This document shows positions 22,165-34,100 of a DNA stretch of 64,000 nucleotides, in pieces. A model generated the notes under the pieces. That model saw nothing but the letters and a program-made list of their open reading frames with translations. It did not search any database and was not told where the DNA came from. The position numbers and the translations under genes were made by a program. The first letter of the stretch is position 1, and each line of letters opens with the position of its first letter. This stretch comes from Nematostella vectensis (lineage: Eukaryota; Cnidaria; Anthozoa; Actiniaria; Edwardsiidae): positions 17,411,969 to 17,475,968 of the forward strand of contig NC_064035.1 of the NCBI RefSeq assembly GCF_932526225.1. Direction: 5' to 3'.

Positions 22165-25100
22165 GTAGCCTAATTCTTTTTTTGTCCGATTACTTGAATA
22201 AAATGCAATATGTCTTTTCAGCTAACCTGATGGAATACAAGGGAAAACTTTTTTTGTCCTACGTTAGAGGCGGGGGCCTCTAGCGATGTGATGACGCTGC
22301 CAGTGTCCGTCCCTGTGGTGGTCGTGTGCATAGTACTGGTATCACTAGCATCCGAGCGTGTAGGGCAAAGAGATGGAGAAGCCTTGTGTAGCTTCTCCAG
22401 TAGCACCTGAAACAAAACAAGACATCTGGTAATATATTAAACATATTCCCCACGGAAGTGTCCTTCGTATGTATTCCCTTATATGGACATTGATGCCCAT
22501 ATTTAGAAGAGCTTAAAGCCGCATTGTCACCAGTTTATTTCCGGTCGATTACGTAACAATCTCCGATGATTTTTAACGGAAAACGCGAAAAATATTTCAA
22601 AATATTGAAAGCAGTGTGTTTATTGGAAGTTTCTTTGAGGATGTGATTGATAATTTAGAGCGGATGGCCTGTTTAATATTTCGGATTTTAATAGATTTTT
22701 TTGTCTTTTAACGGTTTCCGTCGGACCTCCGGAAGTAAACTGGTGACAATGCGGCTTTAAGTTTTCCCGCTCCCTGATCTCCAGAAAACATGGTGAAAAA
22801 TGCTGATTCCTGTCAATTGGAGACTCGCGGCAAGAATTTATCAAGAGAAATTGGATCGCTTGGTCAATTTTTTTATCTCACTTATTTTGAAAAACCCTTA
22901 GACCCAGGCCTCCAAGAGATTGACCGAGCGGGTTTGAAGGTCACCCAAATATTGATGCGCATCAAATGTATAACCCAGAGACAGCCCGATTTACGGGCGA
23001 TTTTTCTCAAGCCAGAGGACCAGCGTTCAACAGCATTTGGAGCGCATTTGATTATCGCCATACATTTATAATTTTTTACATTCATATTTTAGATATAAAC
23101 CGGGTGACAATCTCAGCCTAGCATTCGTTTGGGTTTCCTGTGGTTTTTCGGGTTTTCTGCGGTTTGACATCATCCGAAAACATCTTCTCTGGGTGGGTTG
23201 GTCCCACTCACCACATGGCCTACCACAGGAATCCCGAACAGAGTGACAATGCTGGTCACACTCACCTTGGTGGGGGGTAGGCCGACGTATGGTAATGAGC
23301 CATGGGCAAGCTCGATTGCTAGGATACCGATGCTATAGATATCCGCGGAACAGTCGTAGCCCAGTAAGTCCTGGAGATTCAACACAAAACCCTTGAACCA
23401 CAAGAAAACTACCCCTTTCACTCGTTTTCACGTCACTCTGACAGGAGCAAAAAATGGCAAAGTTCAAATTGTAAGGTAGTGTTAGCTTATATTCGCTTCA
23501 TTTTTTGCATAGGTGTTCTTTGTGTTATATAAACCAAAATAAGCTTTAGTATATTTCGGTAGATAATCCGTTCTTGAGATATTGTAAGACTCTTGTTTTG
23601 TCGGAAGTTTCCCAATTTGGGCAAAATTGGTACATTTTTAGTGATTGGAACTTTGCTCAATCATATCTCAAGAACAAATAATCTACCAAAAAGTACCAAA
23701 GCTTATTTTGTTGAATAACATGCAAGGAACCTCTAGGCAAAATATCACATATAAGCTAACACAACCTTACAATTTGAATTTTGCCATTTTTTGCTCCTGT
23801 CCGTCACTCTGAATAAACAATGCGGCAAATGGGACTAATATATGTAGATGTCATTGTGATTGTATGTGTTTCGTTATGCTGGCTGGATGAGGGTATATGT
23901 ACAGTATGTGTTTAGTTATTTCCTTTTTTTCAAGGGTTTTCCCCTTTTCCACTACCCTAACAAAAACCAACAATTTCTATCTCTGTTCCGTGGTCAGTTA
24001 TGAGTCGTATGGGGTTTTCCCCTTTTTCACTACCCTAACAAAAACCAACAATTCCTGTCTCTGTTCCGTGGTCAGTTACGAGTCGTATGGGGTTTTCCCC
24101 TTTTTCACTACCCTAACAAAAACCAGCAATTTCTATCTCTGTTCCGTGGTCAGTTATGAGTCGTATGGGGTTTTCCCCTTTTTCACTACCCTAACAAAAA
24201 CCAACAATTCCTATCTCTGTTCCGTGGTCAGTTATGAGTCGTATGGGGTTTTCCCCTTTTTCACTACCTAATTCATTTTTCACTACTAAATGTTTAGAAA
24301 AAAACACACACTTGTTTGAGGATTTCGGGAGCCATCCATGGCAGTAAGTCCACTGCATGGAGAGGAAAGTCATGAGCTTTCTTGCTGCCTGAGCTGTTAG
24401 GGTCCAGACGGAATGACTTGCGCAGACCCGACAGACAAACACGACCATCATTTCCGACCAGGACATGCCCACCCTTCATACCTCTGAAAGTAATGAAGCA
24501 AAAAATGGACTCAACAGAAAGTGTTTTGTGAAATTTAAAACAAATAGAGTATAAAACGGCTTCATGGACCTGGAGAAAAGGAGGCCAACATAGGGTGCAA
24601 TATTATATAATCATCAAACAGCCTTTGGTACCTGTGAATGATAGACATTCTGTGTAAGTAGTCCAGGCCTTGTAATACTTCCTTTAATATCGCGGCAATC
24701 AGCGCCTCGGGCATACCATCACGGTAGCTCTCTGAAAGGATGTCCGCACAAGAGCCTGTACAGAGTGGAACAAACTCTGATGAACACCGACAAATTATCT
24801 TTTATCAATATAAGCCGACAATGATACAAAAAAACTCTCTGATTGGCATAAAGTCACAGGGGCAGCGAAGCTGGGCTAAAAAAGGGACGGAAGATGTATT
24901 GTATGCAAGGGGGTACAGGGCTCCCCAGAGAAGGTTTTGACATTTCCAGTAAAATGCTGAAAATGTAATAGCGGCGCTCCCACCGCGAAGCGCCGCGTGT
25001 GCGGAGCCCCATACCTAAGAAAAAGTGGTATATATAAAACAAATATGGTTACAAATATTGGTAACCCATTGACTCGAGTTTTCGTGACGCGATGTCCGTC

Positions 25101-28100
25101 CGTCCGTCCCTTAAAAGCATGCATTACACCTGCCAACCAAACTTGGCAGGTGTAATGCATGTGTCAAGGGAGGTACAAATATGTGGTCACGTGATTTGTG
25201 ACGTCATCGATGACGTCACTAGAAGCAATAATATGCTGACTCCATTAAAACAAAAAAATATTTATATTTCACGAAGGAAACATCATATGGCAACCAAACT
25301 CGGTAGGTGTCATGTAGGTATCAAGGGGCTGCAACAATATGGTCACGTGTGGTATGACGTCATCAATAAATTAAAACTTCCCCAATGCCGAAACATCCTA
25401 TGACAACTAAACTTGTTATGTGTCATGTAGATGTGGGGGAAGGGGGGCATAAAAAGTTGGTTGCGTGATCTGTGAAATCGTTGACGTCGTCAAAAACAGA
25501 AATATAATAATATATAATATTATTAACAATATTTATTATTAAGTGAAAATTAGCAAAGATTTGGTCATTTGGAGCTCCGCTTTTGGGCAATGCCTAAATC
25601 TATATATTATTTTTTATAAAAAGAAACGTCATTAACTCAGCTTAGCTGAGTCAAACAGCATGGCGAAGATACTAGTATGCATCAGAGAATTATGAAAACC
25701 TTTGTAGTTATAAAACGGCTGTATCATAAAAAGATGTGTCGATAGTAAGCATTACACTAAAAGAGTGAAAGAAACTTGCATGCAATAGAAGACAATATTT
25801 GCAAGATTGGTTGTCATTGGTTGTGCTGATGCCCAAACAACAAAGAGTTATATGTGGGCCAAATGGTTAAAAACCCATCAGTCTAGGAATGGCTCAGGGT
25901 AGCATACATACCATAGGACATAAGTGGGAATATTGTCCACAACTCTTGGTTTATGATGAAGGTAGAATATAAAGGTAAGATGTTAGGATGATGAAGTGAT
26001 CTCAGCATTTGAACTTCATGCTACAATGAAATTACAAAAGTATTTTATAGAAAATAATAGAACATAGTTTTAATGTGATTATTTCATGGAGGTATAATGA
26101 AAAAAGTGCTATTGGCAATTGTTCAGTATCAGGTTTTTGTAACGCCACATATCGAACTTGATATAAGATCTTGTTGGGTGCGAGAGCTTTCTGAACGCTC
26201 AATAATAACAGGAAAGCCATTAACTGCTTTAGCTTGAGAGCCCCTTTGAGATTTTCCGAGGTTGACAGGTATGTATTATATATGTACTTTACATAATAAA
26301 AATAACCGAAAAGGGCATTGAGGGCATCAACCTGAAGCGGAGGCTATCAAATTAGAAACATAGACAATGCACCTCACCTTGAGGGTTTCTAGTTGATCTG
26401 TACTTTGGACATCTAAGTCTGTTCTTTTCACCACAAGGAATGTTGAAGAAGGTATGTGAAGAGCAACACAGACCTTGGCTGAGTCATAGAAGCCTCTGCC
26501 TGTTGAATAATGTAACATGAACAAAAATATTTTAACCTATGCTTGGTTAGAATTTTTGTAATCATTGATGAATAGATACAAGCCAAATGCATTGTTCTTA
26601 AAATATAAAAGATAATCAAACACAAAATAAATAGGTCTGCAATAATAATAAATCTCAAAGGATTAAATGTGATTAAAGTAAGCCACTCACCAATCATGGT
26701 TTCAAACCTATAGTCTGCAGGTGCAGGATGGCAAACAATGGTAGGTAGGCTTCTACTGAGCTGATCTGTAGACATGCTTTTGGGCTATAATGCAATATTA
26801 TGGCACTAATCAAATCCAACATTTTTAATTTTTATAACATGTAGAAGCATTAAGAAATGTTTTTACACTTAAAACAATATGTGGGTTATGCACTAACATA
26901 ATCATTAGCATATATTAATTATCTGATCTTACATAGATAGGGGTATCATCATTCAGCTTGATTAATCAGGAGATTTCTGCTGGAAATTGTTAGAGCTTTT
27001 ACATACTGGAGTTTTCAGACTTAAAACATACCAAATCACAATTGCTAAGTTTGATTGACTGAAACTCAAAATTATTCTAAAGTAAATCAAAGAGACATTG
27101 AAATAAAGGAAGAGTTTAATTTAAGCAAGATCTAATCGTGTAAGCAATGCAAAATAGCTTTGATGACATCAAAATCGAGCTGTTAAAGAACAACATTAAA
27201 ATGTGTTATTAAGCAAATCTGGATTCAGTTGCATTGGTGTTATCTTCACTCAACAACTGTCTGTTTTGGATCATAGAACAGGTAAACATTTGAACACGCC
27301 GACTTTACATAGCAGTTTGAAAAAACATAATTACAGAAATGAAACATGATGAGGAGAATACCTCGTAATACTTCACTTTGAAATAGTGATGCATTTTAGA
27401 CTTTATCCCTTTTTTCCTTGAGGGTGGTTCATAGAATAAATGGGAACAACCTCATTGTTATCCATCACACTACACCTTGTGGCAGATGTGCAATATTTTG
27501 CTATCACAGTGGTATATGACTTAATCTGCTGACTTTAACTAAAGTTGAATGTGGTAGAGTTTATTTACCTAATGCACCATGATTGGGTAAATGTAATTGA
27601 GACAATTGATCTTGATAATAGATCTAGAGTATTTGTGTATTTTTTAAAATGATACAAATGATATTTAGAAAAGATTGCTAAAAAACACTTGTCATAAATG
27701 CTGACCAATTTGAATAATGAAATATGTCATTATAAAATTGGATGAAGTGTTTTTTATTAATAATAAATTATCTGATCACAAGAAGGGGAAAATGCAGAAT
27801 ATCTGCAGTCAACTGAGAATATTCTGCTGTAAATTGAGTAAAAAGGGAAACTAACCAATGTATAATTGACACAATGAAGTACATTGGATCTCAACTGCAG
27901 ATTATTATCTCTTTAACTTTTAGAAATAACATTCCTTTTTTTTCCAAATAATTCAAACACTATCAATAACTCTGTAACATTGTAATGCTATTAAGATGCA
28001 CATTAGATTCTCTGGCTTTATTTTGTTTATTAAATATCTGTTATGTTTCACAAGCCCGTCAAACTTGTCTTAAATAATCTTAGTGTGCAAACAAATATCT

Positions 28101-29984
28101 ATTCAAATTTGAATTGGTGACATTATTTTCAATATGTGTTTTATTTTAAAGTACTCATTGAGCCCCCAAAGGCATGGTAAAAATATGACTTTGGTTTTAT
28201 GTGTATGTCCTTTTCATACCTGTCAACCTCTATATAGCTCAAGGCTTGAGAATTTTTTTGGGGAGGGGTGGGTATATTCATTTTTTCCAGTATACCTGTA
28301 TGACCATTGGATATTGTCATAAACAATTGGTGACTAGGACTAAATAAGATCATTGATTGAATTGCTTGTTGCTGTGCTTTCAAAAATACAGAACATACAG
28401 TATTAATAAATGTTGTCTGGGAGGTTTTAGGTACATCATTCTGTTCAAAAAAAAATACATAAAATTTAAAAATATATACATAAAAAATTTGATGGAAAAG
28501 CACAGCATAATATTGTTAAAAGTTCCTTCTAGCAGCCAATATCTTACAAAAACTTGAACAAAATTCTAAAATATACTAAAATTCTAAAGTATATAGGGTT
28601 TCGGTTGTAGGTGGAAAAAATGAAAAAAAGGTGGGCCTTTCTTATGAAAAAAATGGGGAATACTAAACATCTTTTTTGTGCATAAAATTACAAGTGGCAT
28701 ACCAACTGTTTTCTTTTGTTAGTCAGTCTTTATTAAAAGACGCCCCCACCCTCCCCTTAACAATTTGTTGGGGGGGGGGGGGGGGGGGCTAGTACCCCTG
28801 GTTTCCCATGTGGAACTCCCCTGGGAATAAAACAGTGGGTCTTAGGTTAAAAAAGAGTTTGAACACTTTGCCTTTAAAAAGTAATTTGCATTTGTAAGTG
28901 TAACGTTTTATACTATATTGTATCAATATACCATTTTACTAGTTTTGCAATATTAGTTCGTGTCCTGCGTGCAAGCCCTTGCAGTCCATTACATAACATT
29001 AACATTTTACTCACAAAAAATTAAAGCAGCAAAAAAGCATGTACTACATGGATTTAATCTTAATAAGGATTTGTTTTTAACTTAAATGAATCAACAACAG
29101 TAGATACTAAGTAGATTCAGGTAGAAAATAATTTAAAAAAAACATACAAAATAGATTTTGTATTGTTTGCACAGACAGACTACAATGCGATGCACCCTTC
29201 TGGGACCACCTTGGCAGTTTTGTGAACTACCAGTGAGGATGTGAGAAAGAATATGTCCGATCGAAATGAACTTCAACAGCCTATCAGTGAGACAAAAAAA
29301 ATGCTTTAGAGCTGATCACATCATGATGGAATTAGCTCATCATAATGATAAAATTTGTTAAGACTGTTTTTTTAATGTGGTAATTATCTTTCTTAAACCA
29401 TTGGCTATGGTAGGTATATGGAAATATACTCTATAAACTACATCCTCATATATTAAAATGGAGCAATCATTTATGTCTCCATAGCTATTCACTCACCCTA
29501 TTCTGTGGTTGCTGTTGAAATTCTCCTGATATAGGACCAACTGCAGAGTGTGTTCTATCAACACAGGAGCACTGGAAAATCATTACATAAACATTATTAT
29601 TATAAAGAAACATGACAGATAGGATAATTAATGTTGATATGATTTTAAGCAAATTTAATCCTAAATTATCAGAATTTACATCAGTCATGTCCAATTTTAA
29701 ACAACAAGAGCTTTGGTATTTCAATCTTGGATGTTTGAGTTTGAGTTAGATTACGCTTTATGGCATCAGCTCCCTAGTTAGCTTACTTATGTTGTATAAA
29801 GTATATAATTTAAATATAAGACTTAGATGTAGTTAAAGTTGACGGCAAAAACCACAGGGTCTCAACCTCTAATGAGTCAGAGTAGTGGGTCTTTATACGT
29901 CTTTTCATGAATGACGTGTAGAACCCGGGAAGAAGGGAAAATCTTAAAATCAGCAGCAATGAAAGTACTTACTAGATGCGTCAT
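20398..29984 (-). CDS. STRADA/STRADB homologue: STRAD pseudokinase (STE20-related adaptor of LKB1)
   Basis: Twelve coding exons (minus): 29984-29973, 29571-29497, 26784-26691, 26499-26378, 26020-25912, 24755-24632, 24483-24312, 23370-23266, 22406-22227, 21488-21451, 21368-21326, 20547-20398 (1224 nt, 407 aa; human STRADs are 418-431). All phases match. Landmarks: P-loop region IGRGFYDS (from residue 60); VVKRTDLD with a beta-3 lysine at K85; HRG at 178-180 instead of HRD; SGLR at 197-200 instead of DFG; LPWMAPEIL; DIYSIGILAIELAHGSLPY; FVDACVQNDPSLRP; and the C-terminus SLDEWQF. Loss of HRD-Asp and DFG marks a pseudokinase. The terminal W-x-F corresponds to the WEF tail by which mammalian STRAD binds MO25. 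By analogy it activates LKB1 in the cytoplasm. Intron 11 starts with GC (GCAAGT at 21325), a GC-AG intron. The two 5' exons and the MTHL start are the least certain; M33 (MSTDQ) is an alternative. Confidence 0.92.
22101..22161. repeat. (TA)n microsatellite
   Basis: About 30 TA units in intron 9 of STRAD. Confidence 0.95.
22517..22756. mobile_element. piggyBac-like MITE, copy 2, intact (240 bp, TTAA duplication)
   Basis: Terminal inverted repeats of 28 bp with one mismatch: AGCCGCATTGTCACCAGTTT on the left, and the right end is its complement ending GGTGACAATGCGGCT. TTAA lies on both sides (22513-22516, 22757-22760). Exact TTAA duplication is the hallmark of piggyBac-type transposition. No coding capacity. 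It lies in intron 8 of STRAD. Confidence 0.92.
23440..23801. mobile_element. 362-bp palindromic MITE, 9-bp duplication (MULE-like)
   Basis: Begins GACAGGAGCAAAAAATGGCA and ends with its complement (TGCCATTTTTTGCTCCTGTC). Arms continue inward: AAATTGTAAGGTAGTGTTAG against CTAACACAACCTTACAATTT, and TAATCCGTTCTTGAGATAT against ATATCTCAAGAACAAATAAT. CGTCACTCT flanks both ends (23431-23439, 23802-23810), a 9-bp duplication as made by Mutator-like elements. It lies in intron 7 of STRAD and could fold into a long hairpin in the pre-mRNA. Confidence 0.85.
23935..24268. repeat. 78-bp tandem repeat, about 4.3 copies, STRAD intron 7
   Basis: The unit contains CCCTTTTTCACTACCCTAAC and TCTGTTCCGTGGTCAGTTAT, ending in GAGTCGTATGGGGTTTT. 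78 bp is a multiple of three and the unit lacks stops in one + frame, giving a repetitive 124-residue open frame that is not a gene. Copies differ at only a few positions. Confidence 0.92.
25093..25500. repeat. Degenerate ~150-bp repeats with a perfect hairpin, STRAD intron 5
   Basis: Three diverging copies share (ACC/CAACTAAACTT)GG(C/T)AGGTGT(A/C)ATG, a TGGTCACGTG core and TGACGTCATC. The first copy starts with a perfect 18-bp inverted repeat (ATGCATTACACCTGCCAA, 25119-25136, against 25143-25160; 6-base loop). TGACGTCA is also the consensus CRE/ATF site, present here probably as part of a repeat. Confidence 0.6.
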
Positions 29985-30315
29985 GTATCCATTCAGGAAA
30001 AGTCTTTAAGATGAACTATAACAAGAACATTTTCGTTCTCATCAACAAAGGGGCATGGCTGCACTAGAGGAAAACTCCATTTTGACAAGCTATGGGAGTC
30101 GCCTCGTTCTTAATTCCCGTTTGTTCGATGGTATAGGTTCGTATGATATATGTGCGATACAATAGCTGCATTTGATCCAGACGAGGGGGAATAAGGGAGA
30201 AAATTGATGAGAGAGAAACGAATACGGATAACCTTTACAACGGAGAACCGCTGGTCTGTCATGCATCAAATCTGTAATCTTTATATACAAAAAAGAAACC
30301 ACAATTTCTGTCAAG

Positions 30316-30387
30316 TCCTCGGTAGTATAGTGGTGAGTATCCCCGCCTGTCACGCGGGAGACCGGGGTTCGATTCCCCGCCGGGGAG
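30316..30387 (+). tRNA. tRNA-Asp (anticodon GTC)
   Basis: 72-nt cloverleaf: acceptor stem TCCTCGG paired with CCGGGGA (one T-G wobble), D-arm TAGTATAGTGGTGAGTATC, anticodon arm CCCGCCTGTCACGCGGG with GTC in the loop, and T-arm CCGGGGTTCGATTCCCCG; discriminator G. The internal promoters are an A box (TAGTATAGTGG) and a B box (GGTTCGATTCC). A T-run at about 30397-30405 fits a Pol III terminator. No intron. Confidence 0.97.
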
Positions 30388-30795
30388 AGGACTTCAATTT
30401 TTTTTTTCTTTCAGCGGACATTCTTTATTTATCAAAACAGACAACAAATAATTTTGCATGATATAGTTTAGTTGTATTCTAATTGTAAGCAACTAAGATT
30501 TTAAGATGTGCGGTGAAAAAATTTGGAGAACTAAAATCCTGGCCCCAGTCCTCCCGGCTCATATTTTCATTTTCTTCTACTCGTCGGGATACCTGTGGAT
30601 GTAAAAGGATTTCAAAATGGAGGCAGCTGTTCAATGCAGGTATGAGAGAAAGCTAAACAAAAAAAAAGTGGGATTCTCTAAAAATATTAATTTTGTTTTC
30701 CCTACTGTTGTTCATATTAATTGATCCTGTATACTGAACCAACTATTTCACTTTAATTTTTGTTGTCCCTCAACACAATCTGGTAAGCTTAAATA

Positions 30796-31095
30796 GGGGG
30801 GTGAATAGGGGTATGTAAATCCGCCGATCCGCAACATTTTCGGGGCAAATCCGTGGATCCGCAGATATTTTTAGATCCGCATGGTTTGACAGATAAACAA
30901 TAGCATCGATTGAAATTCATTTAAAATCCGAAATTCGACCGTCAAAGCAGTCAAAATCCGAAATCCGTGCCCAAATTGTCAACAGATCCGTGATCCGCTG
31001 TATTTCCAAAATCCGCCAGTCCGCTGAAATAATCATCAAAATCCGAAAGCATTTCGGGGCTGAATCCGCCGATCCGCGAACCTATTCACCCCCCC
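30796..31095. mobile_element. MITE-like element with GATCCGC repeats
   Basis: Ends are inverted: GGGGGTGAATAGG at 30796 and CCTATTCACCCCC from 31081. AATCCGCCGATCCGC occurs just inside both ends in direct orientation, with several ATCCG repeats between. It lies between the tRNA gene and the aldo/keto reductase. The family is not assigned. Confidence 0.6.
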
Positions 31096-31197
31096 CCCCC
31101 CCCACCCCCTTAAATTATTTGAGTTATTTAGTAATAAGTAACTTAACTGAAGATATTTCATTCGCCTTGTAGTGATGGCATTCAACCCACAACACAT

Positions 31198-34100
31198 ATG
31201 GATAGCTTCCATTTTGACAGCGCTTCATCAATGAGATATCGATTGTTAGGGAAGACAGGATTGCAAGTCTCCGTTTTGAGCTTTGGTAAGTGCCACTCAG
31301 GTCCAAAGGGGAGGGGGGGGGGGGTCTTTTACTTGTAATGGTGTAATGATTTTCACTACAGCATTAGAAACAATACTTTAGGGCTAGTAATTTTAACTTT
31401 AAAACCAGAACAAAAAAAACAGCAGGCTACCTACATTTTTTTACCTTTAAAAAGGTTAGGGACGATATAAGTACTTTATCCTTCTCAACAAAGAGTGGGT
31501 GATAGGTTCAAAGCTGAAAATGGTATTTTTTACGCAAGTCTCAAAGTCTATTTTTACAAAATTTTAGGGGTCTCAGAGCCTTGCTTTTTTTACCACGTTC
31601 TCGGAGTCTCAGGGTCCTGAATTTTTGTCAACTCGATCTGATTTATGTTGTTACCATGCCACAGGTTTCCCCGTTCTTTTTCGTAGTTTAGGAAGAATAT
31701 ATTATAACTTATTTTTTTTCAACTGAAATTTATGATATACCTCAAGCAAGTTATCCGAAAACAAGCTCGAGAAAAAAAGCCAAAATACCTGAGTCACTAT
31801 GGCCTTAGTTTCCTCACCTAAATGGGGAAATAACCTCTTTACTCTTTTCCATAATAATTAAAAAAATTAACAAGAATTTATAGAAGAAGAAAAAAAAGTT
31901 GGAGAATGGTGACTTAATGTTTTTTAATCAAAGCTAAACTACTTGTATTTCGAATTATATGCAAACCAGCATACTCTTGATGATTAGATGTGAGAAAATT
32001 GATGTAATGTTTCAAATTGTTTACATTGTCCTCCAGAACATCTTTGGGACATCACTGGGACGTCTTTTGTACACCATTAAACATCTTTAGCTTTGGTGCA
32101 CATATTTTTTTTCTTAGTTGGCAGGTATTTTATCTTTTCAAATTTTGTTTACAGATAACATTTTGTTGTGTACACAGCATTACTTGACTGGTTCCAGCCC
32201 TATTTGCATTGGTTCCTGCCCAATGGTTCAACAGGTTAAATTTAAGTTCATGATAGCACATTTTATATTTCATGTGTGCTGACTCTTGTCAGTGTCACCT
32301 CCAGAAAAAGTATGTCAGGAAGCAGCTCGCACAAATATTGCAAGAGGTGCTTACTTTCGTTGGCATTTCATCATTTTTTCTGGAACTGTCTGCACCAGAT
32401 TTAAGTTTGTGCATGTAAAACAGTAGAAATGATAAATAATATCTTTATTCAGGTGCTTCCTCCTTAGGAAGCGTGTTTCGAGAAACAAGAGAAGAAGAGT
32501 CCATCCAAGTAGTGCACCATGCTTTGAAGTCTGGAATAAATTACATTGACACAGCACCCTGGTATGGGCATGGCAAATCAGAAATGGTTTTAGGAAAGGT
32601 ACCATATGTTACTATCATAGTTAATTTATCCAAGTGTTAATAAAAGTTATTTTAAATCATTTGTCAAAATTTAGGCTTTACAAGGAATCCCAAGAGACGC
32701 ATATATTTTATCCACAAAGGTATTTTTTATGCTTTTTAGCAATTTTTTATTTATTATCTTAGTGACCACTGTAAATAAATACACTGTACTGTTAACTGCC
32801 TTTTTATTGTCCCCAGGTTGGTCGATATCTTCCTGAAGTTGACAAGATGTTTGACTTCTCAGCCGAGAGGGTCCTCAAAAGTGTAGATGAAAGTCTTGCC
32901 AGACTTGGTCTTGACTATGTTGATATAATCCAGGTAATTTGCCATCATCTCCATCTCTTTATATAGCTGCTTGTAAGTATAATTATAGTATTCACATTAT
33001 GATCTTCTATCCTGTAGGTACATGATATGGAATTTGCCCAGTCTTTAGATATTATTGTCAAAGAAACTCTGCCTGCATTATTGAAGGTAAAGTGAACGTA
33101 AACATATTTACTGTGAGTTCAAAAAACCCAATATTGAGCACAGCCTTACTATTCTCTTGGTGTAGGTTTACTTAGTCAGTATCAGACTTGGCTTGAACAT
33201 TTTCACAATCACCTCCTATAGCTGTATTTTATTCTAGAATAAAGGCCGAGTATCATTGATTTGTGATGTCTATTTATTCAAAATAAGCAGTGTTTCTTAT
33301 GGTTTGGGGCAGTTAAGAGTTTCATCATACTTAATCCCTCCTAAAAAAAGTAAAAGCTAGCAAGCTTTGAAGATCAGATCAGGCCACCATGTTTAAAATA
33401 CTAGTAAAATCTGGCAAAACACTACCACAGCATGGTACAATATACAAGTACGAAATACGAGTGTAGCAAATACTCTTAATTTCATTTTGTCACCAATGTC
33501 TTCAGGTAAAGGAGCAAGGTAAAGCAAGATTTATTGGAATAACAGGTTACCCATTGGAAAATTTTAGGTAGGTGCAATTTTTTTAAAAACAGTACTCAAG
33601 AAGCGAGAAGAACGGGTGCATGTTGAACGAGCCCAAAGAAAAAAAAAAGTAAAGACTCTGATTTTCTGTGAAATTGTTTCTGTATTATCTTTAAAAAGAA
33701 AATATAAGGTTCTTGGCTCGAATGAACTTGCTTTATGCTGGCAAAACCAATTGGCTATATTGGTGTCTTTTAATTTTGATAGCACAAACCTGAGAAATAA
33801 ATTTCTTTTTTTTAGGAAAGTAATAAACAGTAGCCAAGTCCCAATAGATACGGTCCTTACATACTGCCATTGTTCTATGAATGATGTCAGTCTTCTAGAG
33901 TATCTACAGTATTTCAAGGTATGTATGACCACAGGTAGCCCAGGCAATGGTTTTGAAACAATGTTCGTAGCTTGGAATCGGCTGTTATTCTTAGAGGATT
34001 AGAGGTGAAACAAGTGTATTGAAGTCGCGATTTTTTGTGAAACATTGCCAATAAAATTGCCTTAAAACTTAGAACATACCTTGTTGTTGTCATATTTATG

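Noticed and set aside
23897-24271. 124-codon frame with repeated VVSYESYGVFPFFTT peptide
   Set aside because: Lies within a 78-bp intronic tandem repeat of STRAD; a multiple-of-three period explains it.
33616-34002. 128-codon frame covering AKR exon 7
   Set aside because: Only 33816-33918 is exon; the rest is intron read-through with no homology.
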